From NCBI RefSeq assembly GCF_029543245.1, contig NZ_JARQWV010000020.1, positions 54,345 to 118,344 of the forward strand: a stretch of DNA of 64,000 bases. The letters are read 5' to 3'. Below, piece after piece: positions 37,853 through 46,978 of this stretch. Position 1 is the first letter of the stretch. Each line of letters opens with the position of its first letter. Origin of the DNA: Caulobacter endophyticus (lineage in GTDB: Bacteria; Pseudomonadota; Alphaproteobacteria; Caulobacterales; Caulobacteraceae). The position numbers and the translations under genes are program-made. Under the pieces are notes generated by a model, which was not told the DNA's origin, searched no databases, and saw only the letters and a list, made by a program, of their open reading frames with translations.

Positions 37853-40390
37853 GTGGGGGCGAGAGTGGGGAGCGTCTTGAGCGGTCTGTGGCGCCATACC
37901 GACGTGATGTCGCCATTGGCGCGCCGGCTGCTGGCCTTCGCCGCCCTTCTGTCGATCGCGGTGACCGGTCTGGTCACGGCCGTGACCTTCTATTTCGTGC
38001 AGAAGAGCGCCGCCGAGACCCAGATGCGGCATCTGGCCGAGTATGTCGGCGAGCGGGTGAAGACCGAGGACCGACTATTCTCGGATCTGGTCAAGGTGCA
38101 CGACGCCGCCAGCCTGGCCCTGATGCGGCGGCTGCGCGAGATCGAGCCCGACATCGACCAGCAGTTCGACCAGCTGTTTCCCGAGTTCGGCGACGGCACC
38201 CGCCGCACCGCGCCGCGCCTCTATGACGGCGGCCGCATGGGCAATCACTATGTCTACGGCATCGGCGGCTTCGTGCCCAACGCCCGCGAGCTGACGCGCG
38301 AGGACAAGGCGCTGCTGGTCGGAGCCATGGAAGTGGTGGCCAACGCCGGCGAGACCGAGATCGGCCACTACGACAACTTCTACTTCTTCACGCCGCGGAC
38401 CCAACTGGTGATGTTCGGTCCCAGGCGGAAGGACCGGCTGATCTACTATCGCAGCAAGGCCCCGCCGGGCTTCGACCTCGGCAAGGAGGAGATCAACCAG
38501 ATCACCCTGCCGGCCAACAACCCGCAGCGGGTGATGAAGTGCACCAAGCTGCGCAAGGTGATCTCCAACCCCACCGATCGCGGCCTGAACGCGGCCTGCG
38601 TCACGCCCTTCGACCTGGGCGAGCGCCACGTCGGGGCCTGGGGCACCAGCCTGTCGCTGGACTCCTTCCTGCTGCGGGCCGTGGCCGACGCCCTGCCGGG
38701 CGGGACCAACATGATCGTCTCGGCCGACGGCGACCTGATCGCCGCGCCGGGGCTGGCCCGTGACGGGGCGGTGGACGCCGCCCAGGTGGCCAAGGTGCAG
38801 TCGAGCGAGCGGGTGTCGGATCTGGTCTCCCGGATCCGAGAGCATGGCGGCGACGTCGGCGCCCTGCGCGACCGGGACCGGGTAGTGGCCTATGGCCGGA
38901 TGAAGGAGCCCGACTGGTATTTTCTGATGACCTTCCGTTCGGACCAGATCGTCTGGAACGCGGTCAAGACAGCCTCCTGGGTGTTGCTGTTCGGCGTGAT
39001 CGGGGTGCTGGCCCAGCTGCTTCTGCTCTACCGCCTGATGGCCCGCGAGGTGGTCGCGCCGCTGCAGCGCCTGGCCGAGGCGCATCACGACGACGACGGC
39101 GCCGCCGCCGCCCGTATCGAGGCCCGCGGCGACGAGATCGGCGCCCTGGCCCGCGCCCTGCGCAAGCAGCGCGAAGTGCACGAGGACCTGCTGCGCTCGC
39201 TGGAGGTGAGGGTCGCCGAGCGCACCCGCGAGCTGGAGAAGGCCAACCAGGCTAAGTCGGTCTTCCTGGCCAATATGAGCCATGAACTGCGTACGCCGCT
39301 GAACGGGGTGATCGCCGTCGGCGACCGTCTGGCCGAAGAGGCCGATCCGGCCCGCCGGCGCGAACTGGCCGCCCTGGTCGCCTCGTCGGGCCGCCTGCTG
39401 GAACAGGTGCTGGGCGATATTCTCGACGTCTCCAAGATCGAGGCCGGCGAATTCCAGCTGACCTTCGCGCCTTTCGACCTGGAGGGGCTGGTGGCCGGCA
39501 TGGCCGAGCTGCACCGCGCCTCGGCCGAGGCCAAGGGCCTGGCCTTCTCGTGGTCGGTCGCGGCGGACGTCGCCGGCCGCTACGACGGCGACGCGGGCCG
39601 CATCAGCCAAATCCTGTCCAACCTGCTGGGCAACGCGGTGAAGTTCACCAGCGTCGGCGGCGTCGACCTGTCGGTCGAGAAGGTGGGCGAACTGATCCGC
39701 TTCAGCGTCAGCGACACCGGGGTGGGCTTCGACGACGCGGTGCGCGAGCGGTTGTTCAAGCGCTTCGTTCAGGCCGACCAGTCGATCACCCGCCAGTTCG
39801 GCGGCACGGGTCTGGGGCTTTCGATCTGTGCGGCCCTTGCCGAGATGATGGGCGGCTCGATCGACGCGCGGGCGGTGGTGGGGCGGGGCGCGACCTTCGT
39901 CGTCGACCTTCCGTTGCAGCCCTCGACCGAAAGCCTGGATCACGACCACGAGGACGACGAGGGGCCGGTGTCGCTGGAGGGCATGCGGGTGCTTGTCGCC
40001 GAGGATCATCCGGGAAACCGCAAGGTCGTCGAGATCGTGCTGGAGCCGTTCGGCGTCGACCTGACCATGGTCGAGGACGGCGAGGCGGCGCTCAGGGCGC
40101 TGGAGGGCCAGCCGTTCGACGCGGTGCTGATGGACATGCAGATGCCGGTGATGGACGGACTGACCGCCACCCGGGAGCTGCGCGCCCGCGAGGCGGCCGC
40201 CGACGCCGACCCGATCCTGGTGATCATGCTGACCGCCAACGCCATGGACGAGCACATCGCCGCCGCCCACGCAGCCGGGGCCGACCTGCACGTGGCCAAG
40301 CCGCTCAATCCGGGCCTGCTGGTCCAGGCCCTGGCCTCGGCGCGGCATCGCGCCGCCGCCCGCGAGGTCGCCTCGAGGCTTGAAGGCTGA
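37853..40390 (+). CDS. Membrane hybrid sensor histidine kinase
   Basis: 845 residues. Membrane helix about 24-50, periplasmic sensor about 50-370 (with QLVMFGPRRKDRLIYYRSK, likely a Cache-type domain), second helix 373-395, HAMP-like linker, HisKA with His477 (FLANMSHELRTPLNGV), HATPase (DTGVGFD, GGTGLGLSIC), then receiver with Asp761 (DAVLMDMQMPVMDG). The start is uncertain: ATG 37853, TTG 37877 (after GGGGAG) and ATG 37907 are all in frame. The output is probably passed to an Hpt protein elsewhere; none is adjacent. Confidence 0.92.
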   Translation: MGARVGSVLSGLWRHTDVMSPLARRLLAFAALLSIAVTGLVTAVTFYFVQKSAAETQMRHLAEYVGERVKTEDRLFSDLVKVHDAASLALMRRLREIEPDIDQQFDQLFPEFGDGTRRTAPRLYDGGRMGNHYVYGIGGFVPNARELTREDKALLVGAMEVVANAGETEIGHYDNFYFFTPRTQLVMFGPRRKDRLIYYRSKAPPGFDLGKEEINQITLPANNPQRVMKCTKLRKVISNPTDRGLNAACVTPFDLGERHVGAWGTSLSLDSFLLRAVADALPGGTNMIVSADGDLIAAPGLARDGAVDAAQVAKVQSSERVSDLVSRIREHGGDVGALRDRDRVVAYGRMKEPDWYFLMTFRSDQIVWNAVKTASWVLLFGVIGVLAQLLLLYRLMAREVVAPLQRLAEAHHDDDGAAAARIEARGDEIGALARALRKQREVHEDLLRSLEVRVAERTRELEKANQAKSVFLANMSHELRTPLNGVIAVGDRLAEEADPARRRELAALVASSGRLLEQVLGDILDVSKIEAGEFQLTFAPFDLEGLVAGMAELHRASAEAKGLAFSWSVAADVAGRYDGDAGRISQILSNLLGNAVKFTSVGGVDLSVEKVGELIRFSVSDTGVGFDDAVRERLFKRFVQADQSITRQFGGTGLGLSICAALAEMMGGSIDARAVVGRGATFVVDLPLQPSTESLDHDHEDDEGPVSLEGMRVLVAEDHPGNRKVVEIVLEPFGVDLTMVEDGEAALRALEGQPFDAVLMDMQMPVMDGLTATRELRAREAAADADPILVIMLTANAMDEHIAAAHAAGADLHVAKPLNPGLLVQALASARHRAAAREVASRLEG

Positions 40391-40465
40391 GCGGTTCGGG
40401 ACTATCTCCCCGCCCACAACCGAGCGAGGCCACGTCCTCCACCGTCGTCGCAGGCGGGTTTAAGT

Positions 40466-40499
40466 CCGGGACGGCCCGGCGTTCTTGCAAGGGGACGCC
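40466..40499 (+). promoter_or_regulatory. Possible guanidine-type RNA switch in the sugE leader
   Basis: Two overlapping hairpins can form. The first is CCGGG-ACGG-CCCGG (40466-40479), a 5-bp stem with an ACGG loop, the loop type of the guanidine-II (mini-ykkC) riboswitch. The second pairs GGCGT (40478-40482) with ACGCC (40495-40499) and encloses the ribosome binding site AAGGGG. They share bases 40478-40479, so only one can form at a time. Guanidine-II needs two ACGR hairpins; only one is visible here, so this is a tentative call. Confidence 0.35.
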
Positions 40500-40502
40500 G
40501 TC

Positions 40503-40823
40503 ATGGCTTGGATTTTCCTCATCATCGCTGGTCTGCTGGAAGTGGTCTGGGCCTTCTTCATGAAGGCCTCGGAAGGCTTCTCGAAGCCTTGGCCCAGCAT
40601 CGCCACGATCATCTTCATGTTCGCCAGCTTCGGCCTGCTGTCGCTGTCGATGAAGTCGCTGCCGCTGGGCACGGCCTACACCATCTGGACCGGCATCGGC
40701 GCGGTCGGGGCCTTCGTGGTCGGCGTGGCGGTGCTGGGCGAGCAACTGAGCATCACCCGCGTGATCGCCGCCGTGCTGATCGTCAGCGGCCTGGTGCTGA
40801 TGAAGCTGTCGTCGTCGCACTGA
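40503..40823 (+). CDS. sugE: SMR-family guanidinium exporter (SugE/Gdx type)
   Basis: 106 residues with four membrane helices. It has the SugE-subgroup signatures: AWIFLIIAGLLEVVWAFFMK with the essential Glu in helix 1 and KASEGFSKPWPSIATI after it, then LPLGTAYTIWTGIGAVGAF and the end VSGLVLMKLSS. This subgroup (Gdx) is known to export guanidinium rather than being a general drug pump. Start ATG 40503 with AAGGGGACGCC upstream. It stands alone; the neighbours are unrelated. The leader may hold a switch (see the separate entry). Confidence 0.9.
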   Translation: MAWIFLIIAGLLEVVWAFFMKASEGFSKPWPSIATIIFMFASFGLLSLSMKSLPLGTAYTIWTGIGAVGAFVVGVAVLGEQLSITRVIAAVLIVSGLVLMKLSSSH

Positions 40824-40893
40824 GTTCGAAGCTGCGCCTTCCATCCAGCCGCGGCTGCGTGCAGATGGAAGGCGCGGAGCTTCGGGGGGCGGC

Positions 40894-41202
40894 ATGAAAC
40901 TGCAGATGGTCGGCTTGACGCTGATGGGCGTCGGCATTGCTTCGACGGTCGTCACCGTCCCAGCGGGCCTTGAGCTGCTTTCCGCAGCGCTGTTCTTCTT
41001 CGGCTTGGCGATCCAGTACCTGGCGGGCTTCCTGCTGGTCGGGCGTTTGCTGTGGCCGCTCGTTCGTCGCCTGCCCGGACGGGCGCTGGACTTCGCACGA
41101 CATGTCCGCTGGGCGTTCGACATCGACGCCGGATCGCCCGCGAAGATCGAGCGCGGCGCTAGCGACCCGCCTGCTCCGCCGCCTGCATCACCGTCCGCAT
41201 GA
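40894..41202 (+). CDS. Small predicted membrane protein
   Basis: 102 residues with two hydrophobic segments at about 5-22 and 27-57 (VGLTLMGVGIASTVVTVPAG; LLSAALFFFGLAIQYLAGFLLVGRLLWPLV), then a basic stretch and a proline/alanine-rich end. No family recognised. The last 44 bases overlap, on the opposite strand, the end of the beta-lactamase-like gene. The clear hydrophobic pattern and upstream GGGGGGC support a real gene, but not strongly. Confidence 0.5.
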   Translation: MKLQMVGLTLMGVGIASTVVTVPAGLELLSAALFFFGLAIQYLAGFLLVGRLLWPLVRRLPGRALDFARHVRWAFDIDAGSPAKIERGASDPPAPPPASPSA

Positions 41203-42190
41203 CGTCGAGCATCAGGGCGTCGCGGTCGGCTTCCTCCAGCGGCGAGGCTTTCAGGAAGATGGCCACGGCGAACCGGCGGCCGTCCTTCAGGCGGATCATG
41301 GCCAGGGTGTTGTCGGCCGCCGTCAGGCCAAGGTCCCAGGGCGTGGCCGAGATCACCGCCGCCAGACGCGCGCCGGCCGGCAGGGCTGGGCGCAGGCGAT
41401 CGCCGGCCGCCGCTTCCATGATCCGCAGCAGTCGTCGGCGGTCGTCCTGACCGGTCAGTTCGCCCTGGTTCAAGGCTTCGAGGAAACGAAGGGCGGCCAG
41501 CGGCGTGGTGCTGTCGCGCGGGTCGGCCAGATAGCGCCGCTGAGCTGCGCGTCGGGTCGCCTCGGGCGTGGCCAGCACGGCCTTGCGCCACGCCTGGCCT
41601 CGCCACTCGGCCCGGAACGAGGCCGTACCCGTCTGCTCGGGCAGCAGCTGGCGGGCGTAGCGGTCGACCCGCAGGTTCTCGACCTTTTTCAGGTCCAGCC
41701 AGGCGGTGACCGCGCCGGGACCGCCGATCCGCTTCATCAGCACGTCGGCGGCGGTGTTGTCGCCGCCGGCCACCGCGCGTTTCAGGAGTTCCTCCACCGT
41801 CCAGCGTCGGCGCCCCGGCCAGGCGTCGGCCACGCCGCCGGGGGGCGGCGACAGGTCGACGTCCTCGACCTCTATCGTGTCAGTGAGAGACAGGGCCTTG
41901 GCGTCGACCTCGGCCAGCACCGCGGAGGCCAGCGGGGCCGTCCAGACGCCCGCCAGCGGAAACAGGTGATCGCCGGCCACGGCCGCCCGCTGGGCGGTGG
42001 TCAGGTCCTGCACGGCCACGCCCAGGTCGCCCGGCCGCGCGCGTTCGGCGACGGCGGTCAGGGCAAGGGTCAAGGCCTGGTGGTCGAAGAGGGCCTGTTC
42101 CCGGCGGGCCCTGGCCGGCTCGCGGCACGCCGCCAGCGCCGTCGGCAGGGCGGGAACAGCGAGGGCGGCGAGCAGGGCGCGGCGATGCAT
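41159..42190 (-). CDS. Class A beta-lactamase-fold lipoprotein lacking the active-site residues
   Basis: 343 residues. It begins MHRRALLAALAVPALPTALAAC, a lipoprotein signal. The rest follows class A beta-lactamases: a helix equivalent to the SxxK region reads LFPLAGVWTAPLASAVL, where Ser70 and Lys73 (usual numbering) align to Gly81 and Thr84. The SDN loop reads GDN at 143-145 in AVAGGDNTAADVL. The KTG motif is not recognisable. It should therefore be unable to acylate or hydrolyse beta-lactams by the standard route. Start ATG 42190. The fold call is firm, activity loss is read from the sequence, and the role is unknown. Confidence 0.82.
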   Translation of the reverse strand: MHRRALLAALAVPALPTALAACREPARARREQALFDHQALTLALTAVAERARPGDLGVAVQDLTTAQRAAVAGDHLFPLAGVWTAPLASAVLAEVDAKALSLTDTIEVEDVDLSPPPGGVADAWPGRRRWTVEELLKRAVAGGDNTAADVLMKRIGGPGAVTAWLDLKKVENLRVDRYARQLLPEQTGTASFRAEWRGQAWRKAVLATPEATRRAAQRRYLADPRDSTTPLAALRFLEALNQGELTGQDDRRRLLRIMEAAAGDRLRPALPAGARLAAVISATPWDLGLTAADNTLAMIRLKDGRRFAVAIFLKASPLEEADRDALMLDVMRTVMQAAEQAGR

Positions 42191-42286
42191 CGGGTTCGAA
42201 AGCCTCCAAGCGTGAGCGGAGGCTAAACGCGCCAGACGACGGTTCGGACTTGCGTCAAAGTGTGGCTCGACGGCAAAGGGACGCCC

Positions 42287-43090
42287 ATGACCGCCGACAC
42301 GCCTTCTGAAATCGTCCGCACGCCCCCCTGCGTGATCCTCAACGCCCCGCAATTGGCCGAGAACATCGGCTCGGTCGCCCGGGTCATGGCCAATTTCGGC
42401 CTCTACGAGCTGCGGCTGGTCAATCCGCGCGACGGCTGGCCGCAAGAGCGGGCCTGGGCCAGCGCCTCGGGCGCCAGCTGGCCGCTGGACGACGCCAAGG
42501 TGTTCGATACCCTGGCCGAGGCGATCGCCGACCTGCACCTGGTCTACGCCACCACGGCCCGCCCGCGCGAGACGCGCCTGCCGGTCTACACCCCGCGCGA
42601 GTCCGCCGCCTATCTGGCGGAAGAAGTCGAGCAGGGGCGCAAGGTCGGCCTGTTGTTCGGCGGCGAGCGCGCCGGCCTGGAGACCGACGACATCGCCCTG
42701 TGCCAGGCCATCGTCTCGATCCCGATCGACGAGCGCTTCCGGTCGCTGAACCTGGCCCAGGCCGTGTCGATCAACGCCTACGAATGGAAGATGACGGTCG
42801 ATGACCGCCCCTGGAAGAAGTTCGAGCTGAACGTCGAGGGGCCGGCCGACCAGGCCGCGATGATGGGCCTCTACGAACACCTGGAAGCAGAGCTCGACAA
42901 GGCCGGCTTCTATCATCCGCCCGAGAAGAGGCCGTCTATGGTGCGCAACCTGCGCGTCCCGCTGGCCCGCGCCCGCCTGACCGATCAGGAGGTGCGCACC
43001 TTCCGCGGCGTGATCACCGCCCTGTCGAAGGGACGTGGCCGGGTGCTGGCCAAGCTGGCCCAGAAGGCGGTGGACAAGGGCGAGGACTGA
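42287..43090 (+). CDS. trmJ: tRNA 2'-O-methyltransferase TrmJ (SPOUT family)
   Basis: 267 residues. SPOUT-class methyltransferase, expected to methylate the ribose at position 32 of tRNAs using SAM. Signatures: VILNAPQLAENIGSVARVMANFG at the start, the DDIALCQAIVSIPIDE region and the knot FRSLNLAQAVSINAYEW. The C-terminal part (about 170-267) helps dimerisation. Start ATG 42287. It lies between unrelated genes. The subfamily call (TrmJ rather than another 2'-O-methyltransferase) is by the N- and C-terminal motifs. Confidence 0.88.
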   Translation: MTADTPSEIVRTPPCVILNAPQLAENIGSVARVMANFGLYELRLVNPRDGWPQERAWASASGASWPLDDAKVFDTLAEAIADLHLVYATTARPRETRLPVYTPRESAAYLAEEVEQGRKVGLLFGGERAGLETDDIALCQAIVSIPIDERFRSLNLAQAVSINAYEWKMTVDDRPWKKFELNVEGPADQAAMMGLYEHLEAELDKAGFYHPPEKRPSMVRNLRVPLARARLTDQEVRTFRGVITALSKGRGRVLAKLAQKAVDKGED

Positions 43091-43268
43091 GTCTCGCCCT
43101 TCCCTTGCGGAAGGCGCAGCCTCGTTTCGCCGCAGTAACCGGTTTCCCACCTTACGGCGCTTTAATTTCCGCCCTGGCGAAAACGCCGCTATCCAGCCAA
43201 AATCTGCAACCAAGGTTCAGGTTGTGGGATAGGCGGCGGTTGAACGCCGGGGGCTTAGGGTAGGGGGC

Positions 43269-45953
43269 ATGGCGATGGCGCTGAGTGGCGTGCTTCTGCA
43301 GGGTATGGTCGCGACCGTGGCCGTCGGGACGGCGCCGCCGTCGGAAACCAGGCCCCCCGAGATCAAGGTTCCGGACGTCAAGGCGCCGGAGACCAAGCCC
43401 GCGACCATGCCCGTCATCGAGGCCGAGGACGCCATCGTCGAGGGCGTGACCGTGCAGTCGGCGCCCCGCGGAAAGACCGATAGCCCCGTCGAGCCGGAGG
43501 TCTCGCTCGACGAGGCGGCTATCAAGGCCTATGGCGCGGGCAGCGTTGCCGAACTGATGACCATGCTGGAGCCCCTGACCGTCAGCTCGCGCGGGCGGGG
43601 CGGCGAGGGGCCGGTGACCCTGGTCAACGGCCAGCGCATCTCGGGCTTCCAGGAGATCGCCGGCCTGCCGCCCGAAGCCGTCCAGCGGATGGACATCCTG
43701 CGCGAGGAAGCCGCCCTGGCCTATGGCTACCGCGCCGACCAGCGCGTGGTGAACCTGATCCTGAAGAAGGACTTCCGCTCTCTGAACCTGGAGGACGAGT
43801 TCCGCTTCGCCACCGAAGGCGGCCGCACCTTCAACGAGCAGAAGGGCAACCTGTTCAAGGTCGACGCCGACGCCCGCTGGACCGTCAATGTCCGCTATCG
43901 CCGCGAAACGCCGCTGTACGAGGCCGAGCGCGACATCGTCCGCACCAGCAGCACCCCCTACGACATCCAGGGCAATATCGGCACGGCGACCGGGCCCGAG
44001 CTCGATCCGGCCCTGTCGGCCCTGGCCGGCTCGGTGGTGACGGTGGCGTCCGTGCCGGCGTCGTTTGCGGGCGGGGCCCCCAGCCTGGCCGACTTCGTGG
44101 CCGGGGCCGGTCGGGCGGCCACCGACGACCTGACCGCCTCGCGCACCCTGCTGGCGCGGGGCGAGGAGGGGGCTGTCCAGGGCTCATACACCCGCAATCT
44201 GGTGCTCGGCGCGCTGGGCAATGTGACCACGACGTTCAGTGGCAATGTCGAGAGCACGAGCCGGGTCAGCTTCAACGGCCTGACCGGCGTCAGCCTGGCC
44301 CTGAAGGCCGACAGCCCCTATTCGCCGTTCGCGCGGGACGTCGCCCTCTATCGCTATCTCGACGTGCCCGACGGTCTGCGCCGCAAGACCGACACCGACA
44401 AGTTCGAGGCCGGCATGACCGCGCTGGGCATGATGGCCGGCTGGCGCTGGACCTTCGCCGGCAACTACGACCTGACCGATACAGCCAACCGCACCGGTCG
44501 GGGCCTGGACACCGCGGCTTATCGCGCGGCCGTGGCGGCCAGCGATCCGCAGGTCGATCCGTTCGGCCCGATCCCGACCGGCCTGCTGCGCTACGCCGCC
44601 CAGGACACCGCTGACTCGATCACCACGAACGCCAAGGCCGAGCTGACCATGAACGGCACGGTGGCGCAGCTGCCGGCGGGGCGCCTGCGCGCCACGGTCA
44701 AGGGCGGGGTCGACAGCCGCAAGGTCGAGGCCGAGAGTGTCCGCTCCGGCGTCTTCACCCGCCGCACCCTGACGCGCGACAGGGGCACGCTGTCGGCCAG
44801 CGCCGATGCGCCCCTCGCCGAGCGCGACGGCGTGCTGGGCTTCCTGGGCGGCGTGTCGGTGAACGGCAACCTGCTCTACGAGCAGTTCTCCGACATCGGC
44901 GGCCTGATGACCGCCGGCGGCGGCCTGTCGTGGTCGCCGGTCAAGCGGATGAACCTGTCGCTGAACTACAGCACCGAGGAGGGCGAACCTTCGCCCCAGC
45001 AGGTCAATGACCCCGTACTGCTGACGCCCAATGTGGCGATGTACGACTTCGCCACCAACCAGACGGTCAACGTCACCCGCATCGAGGGCGGCAACCCCAA
45101 TCTGGGCGCCGACAGCCGGCAGGTGGTGAAGCTGGGCTTCAACTACCGTCCGTTCGAGAAGCGCGAGCTGTCCCTGTGGGGCAACTACACGGCCAGCCGC
45201 GTCGAGGATCAGATCGCCAGCTTCCCGGCCGTGTCGCCGGAACTGGAGGCGGCCTTCCCGAGCCGTTTCGTGCGCGACGCCACGGGCCGCCTCACCTCGG
45301 TCGACACCCGGCCGGTGAACTTCGCCCACGCCGACCGCCAGGAACTGCGCTGGGGCCTGAACTACAACCTGCGCTGGGGCGGTCCGCCGCCCGCGGCGCC
45401 TGGCGGCAGGCCGGGCGGGGGCGGGCAAGCGGGCGGCCCGGGCTTCATGATGCGCCCCGGCGGTCAGCCGGGTCAGGGCTTCCTGAACGTCTCGCTGAAC
45501 CACCTTTGGCGGCTGCAGGACGAGGTGGTGATCCGCGACGGCATGACCCCGCTCGACCTTCTGGACGGAGCGTCGCTGGGCCGCCGGGGCGGCACGCCGC
45601 GCCACGAGGTCAACCTGCAGGCCAATCTCGCCAAGGACGGCCTGGGCTGCGGCCTGCGCAGCGCCTGGCGCTCGGCCACCTGGGTCGACGGCGGCCCGCG
45701 CGGCGATGACCTGTTCTTCGCCGACATCCCGACCGTCAGCCTGTCGGGCTTCGCCGACCTGGGACAGCGCAAGGACCTGGTGCAGCGCTACGACTGGCTG
45801 AAGGGGTCGCGGGTGACGCTGGCGGTCGACAACCTGTTCGACGAGAAGCAGCAGGTCCGCGACGACCAGGGCCGCACGCCGCAGGCCTATCAGGAGGACT
45901 ACATGGACGCCATGGGGCGGACCGTGCGCCTGAGCCTGCGCAAGCTGCTGTAG
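43269..45953 (+). CDS. TonB-dependent receptor with a glycine/proline-rich insert
   Basis: 894 residues. The signal peptide is short (MAMALSGVLLQGMVATVAVG). A plug domain (about 75-165) has VTLVNGQRISGFQEIAGLPPEA and AALAYGYRADQRVVNLILKK, followed by a 22-strand-type barrel ending in RTVRLSLRKLL. At about 702-740 the barrel is broken by a Gly/Pro/Met-rich stretch (GGPPPAAPGG... and MMRPGGQPGQG), unusual for a barrel loop. The substrate is unknown. Start ATG 43269. It is followed by a hairpin and converges with a LysR gene. Confidence 0.92.
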   Translation: MAMALSGVLLQGMVATVAVGTAPPSETRPPEIKVPDVKAPETKPATMPVIEAEDAIVEGVTVQSAPRGKTDSPVEPEVSLDEAAIKAYGAGSVAELMTMLEPLTVSSRGRGGEGPVTLVNGQRISGFQEIAGLPPEAVQRMDILREEAALAYGYRADQRVVNLILKKDFRSLNLEDEFRFATEGGRTFNEQKGNLFKVDADARWTVNVRYRRETPLYEAERDIVRTSSTPYDIQGNIGTATGPELDPALSALAGSVVTVASVPASFAGGAPSLADFVAGAGRAATDDLTASRTLLARGEEGAVQGSYTRNLVLGALGNVTTTFSGNVESTSRVSFNGLTGVSLALKADSPYSPFARDVALYRYLDVPDGLRRKTDTDKFEAGMTALGMMAGWRWTFAGNYDLTDTANRTGRGLDTAAYRAAVAASDPQVDPFGPIPTGLLRYAAQDTADSITTNAKAELTMNGTVAQLPAGRLRATVKGGVDSRKVEAESVRSGVFTRRTLTRDRGTLSASADAPLAERDGVLGFLGGVSVNGNLLYEQFSDIGGLMTAGGGLSWSPVKRMNLSLNYSTEEGEPSPQQVNDPVLLTPNVAMYDFATNQTVNVTRIEGGNPNLGADSRQVVKLGFNYRPFEKRELSLWGNYTASRVEDQIASFPAVSPELEAAFPSRFVRDATGRLTSVDTRPVNFAHADRQELRWGLNYNLRWGGPPPAAPGGRPGGGGQAGGPGFMMRPGGQPGQGFLNVSLNHLWRLQDEVVIRDGMTPLDLLDGASLGRRGGTPRHEVNLQANLAKDGLGCGLRSAWRSATWVDGGPRGDDLFFADIPTVSLSGFADLGQRKDLVQRYDWLKGSRVTLAVDNLFDEKQQVRDDQGRTPQAYQEDYMDAMGRTVRLSLRKLL

Positions 45954-45966
45954 TTGAAACTGGAGA

Positions 45967-45992
45967 CCCTTCCCCCATCAAAGGGGGAAGGG
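45967..45992. terminator. Perfect hairpin between convergent genes (R4 type)
   Basis: CCCTTCCCCC, six bases, GGGGGAAGGG: a perfect 10-bp stem, 13 bases after the TonB-receptor stop and 3 bases from the LysR stop. No T-run follows on either strand, so it is a likely but unproven transcription end. The arms are identical to those of the hairpin at 48210-48234. Confidence 0.45.
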
Positions 45993-45994
45993 GG

Positions 45995-46864
45995 CTATCC
46001 GAGGCTGCCTTCCAGATGCTCCACCAGCAGCCGCACCTTGGCCGGCAGCAGGCGCAGGTGCGGATAGACGGCCCAGACGCCCTCGTCGGCGGGATTGGCG
46101 TGCTCCAGCAGCGGAACCAGCCGGCCGTCGGCGATGGCCGGGTCGACATAGAAATTGGGCAACTGGCAGATCCCCAGCCCTTGCAGGGTCGCGTCCAGCA
46201 CCGCCTGGCCGCTGTTGCAGCGAAAGCGGCCCTGGGGCTTGAAGGCGATCTCGCGCTCGCCCTCCCGAAACGGCCAGGTGTCGGCCGCGCCCAGCACGCC
46301 GGCGTGGGTATCGAGGTCGGCGATGGTGGTCGGGGTTCCGGCCCGCGCCAGGTAGTCGGGCGAGGCGCAAAGGCGACGTGTGCGCGAGGCCAGGCGCTTG
46401 GCGATCAGGCGGCTGTCGGTCAGGCGGCCGAAGCGGATGGCGAGATCGAAGCCCTCGCTGACGATGTCGCGCACGGTGTCGTCCAGCTCGATGTGCAGCG
46501 ACAGCTTGGGGTGGGCCAGGGCGAAGGCGTTGACCGCCGGCACGACGTAGCGCTCGCCATAGGCCGATGAGCAGGTCATACGCAGCAGGCCCTTGACCTC
46601 GCCGTCCTCCTCGCCGACCGCGGCCAGGGCCTCGTCGCGATCGTGGATCAGGTCGCGGCAGCGGGCCAGGAACGCCCGGCCGGCGTCGGTCAGGCTGACC
46701 CGGCGCGTGGTGCGATAGAGCAGGCGGGTCTGTAGTCGCTCCTCCAGCCTGGCCACCTCGCGGCTGACGCCTGACGTCGACAGGCCCAGCCGCCGCGCGG
46801 CCTGCGAGAAGCTTTCGGCCTCGGCCGTCGCCACGAACTCGTCGATCCCGTCCCAGCGGCTCAT
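45995..46864 (-). CDS. LysR-family regulator divergent from frmA
   Basis: 289 residues with the LysR N-terminal HTH ([41 protein letters not shown]) and a C-terminal ligand-binding domain, belonging to the group with [20 protein letters not shown]. Start ATG 46864. The frmA start is 115 bases away in the other direction; this gap contains dyads suited to a LysR protein (see separate entry). Formaldehyde genes are usually controlled by FrmR, so a LysR partner would be unusual. The regulation is inferred from position. Confidence 0.92.
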   Translation of the reverse strand: MSRWDGIDEFVATAEAESFSQAARRLGLSTSGVSREVARLEERLQTRLLYRTTRRVSLTDAGRAFLARCRDLIHDRDEALAAVGEEDGEVKGLLRMTCSSAYGERYVVPAVNAFALAHPKLSLHIELDDTVRDIVSEGFDLAIRFGRLTDSRLIAKRLASRTRRLCASPDYLARAGTPTTIADLDTHAGVLGAADTWPFREGEREIAFKPQGRFRCNSGQAVLDATLQGLGICQLPNFYVDPAIADGRLVPLLEHANPADEGVWAVYPHLRLLPAKVRLLVEHLEGSLG

Positions 46865-46880
46865 GGCGCGGTCGTGCGCT

Positions 46881-46911
46881 CATTGTCCCTGTGTGGCAAC
46901 AATGTTTTGCC
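46881..46911. promoter_or_regulatory. Dyads in the LysR-frmA intergenic region
   Basis: Two overlapping inverted repeats are seen: CATTGT (46881-46886) with ACAATG (46899-46904), and GGCAA (46895-46899) with TTGCC (46907-46911) around CAATGTT. LysR proteins commonly bind dyads in such divergent promoters. No other regulatory signal was clear. Confidence 0.4.
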
Positions 46912-46978
46912 TTGTGGGGGATTATCGCCGGCCGCGCATCGGCGTACCACAATGGCCAAGAACTCATCGGAGCCTGCC

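Noticed and set aside
38075..40417. A 780-codon open frame antisense to the hybrid kinase
   Set aside because: His/Gly/Val/Gln-rich shadow of the kinase, which has full domain support.
40391..40502. Guanidine-III (ykkC-III) riboswitch before sugE
   Set aside because: The order of conserved segments does not match what I remember of that class; the guanidine-II-like hairpin fits better but is incomplete.
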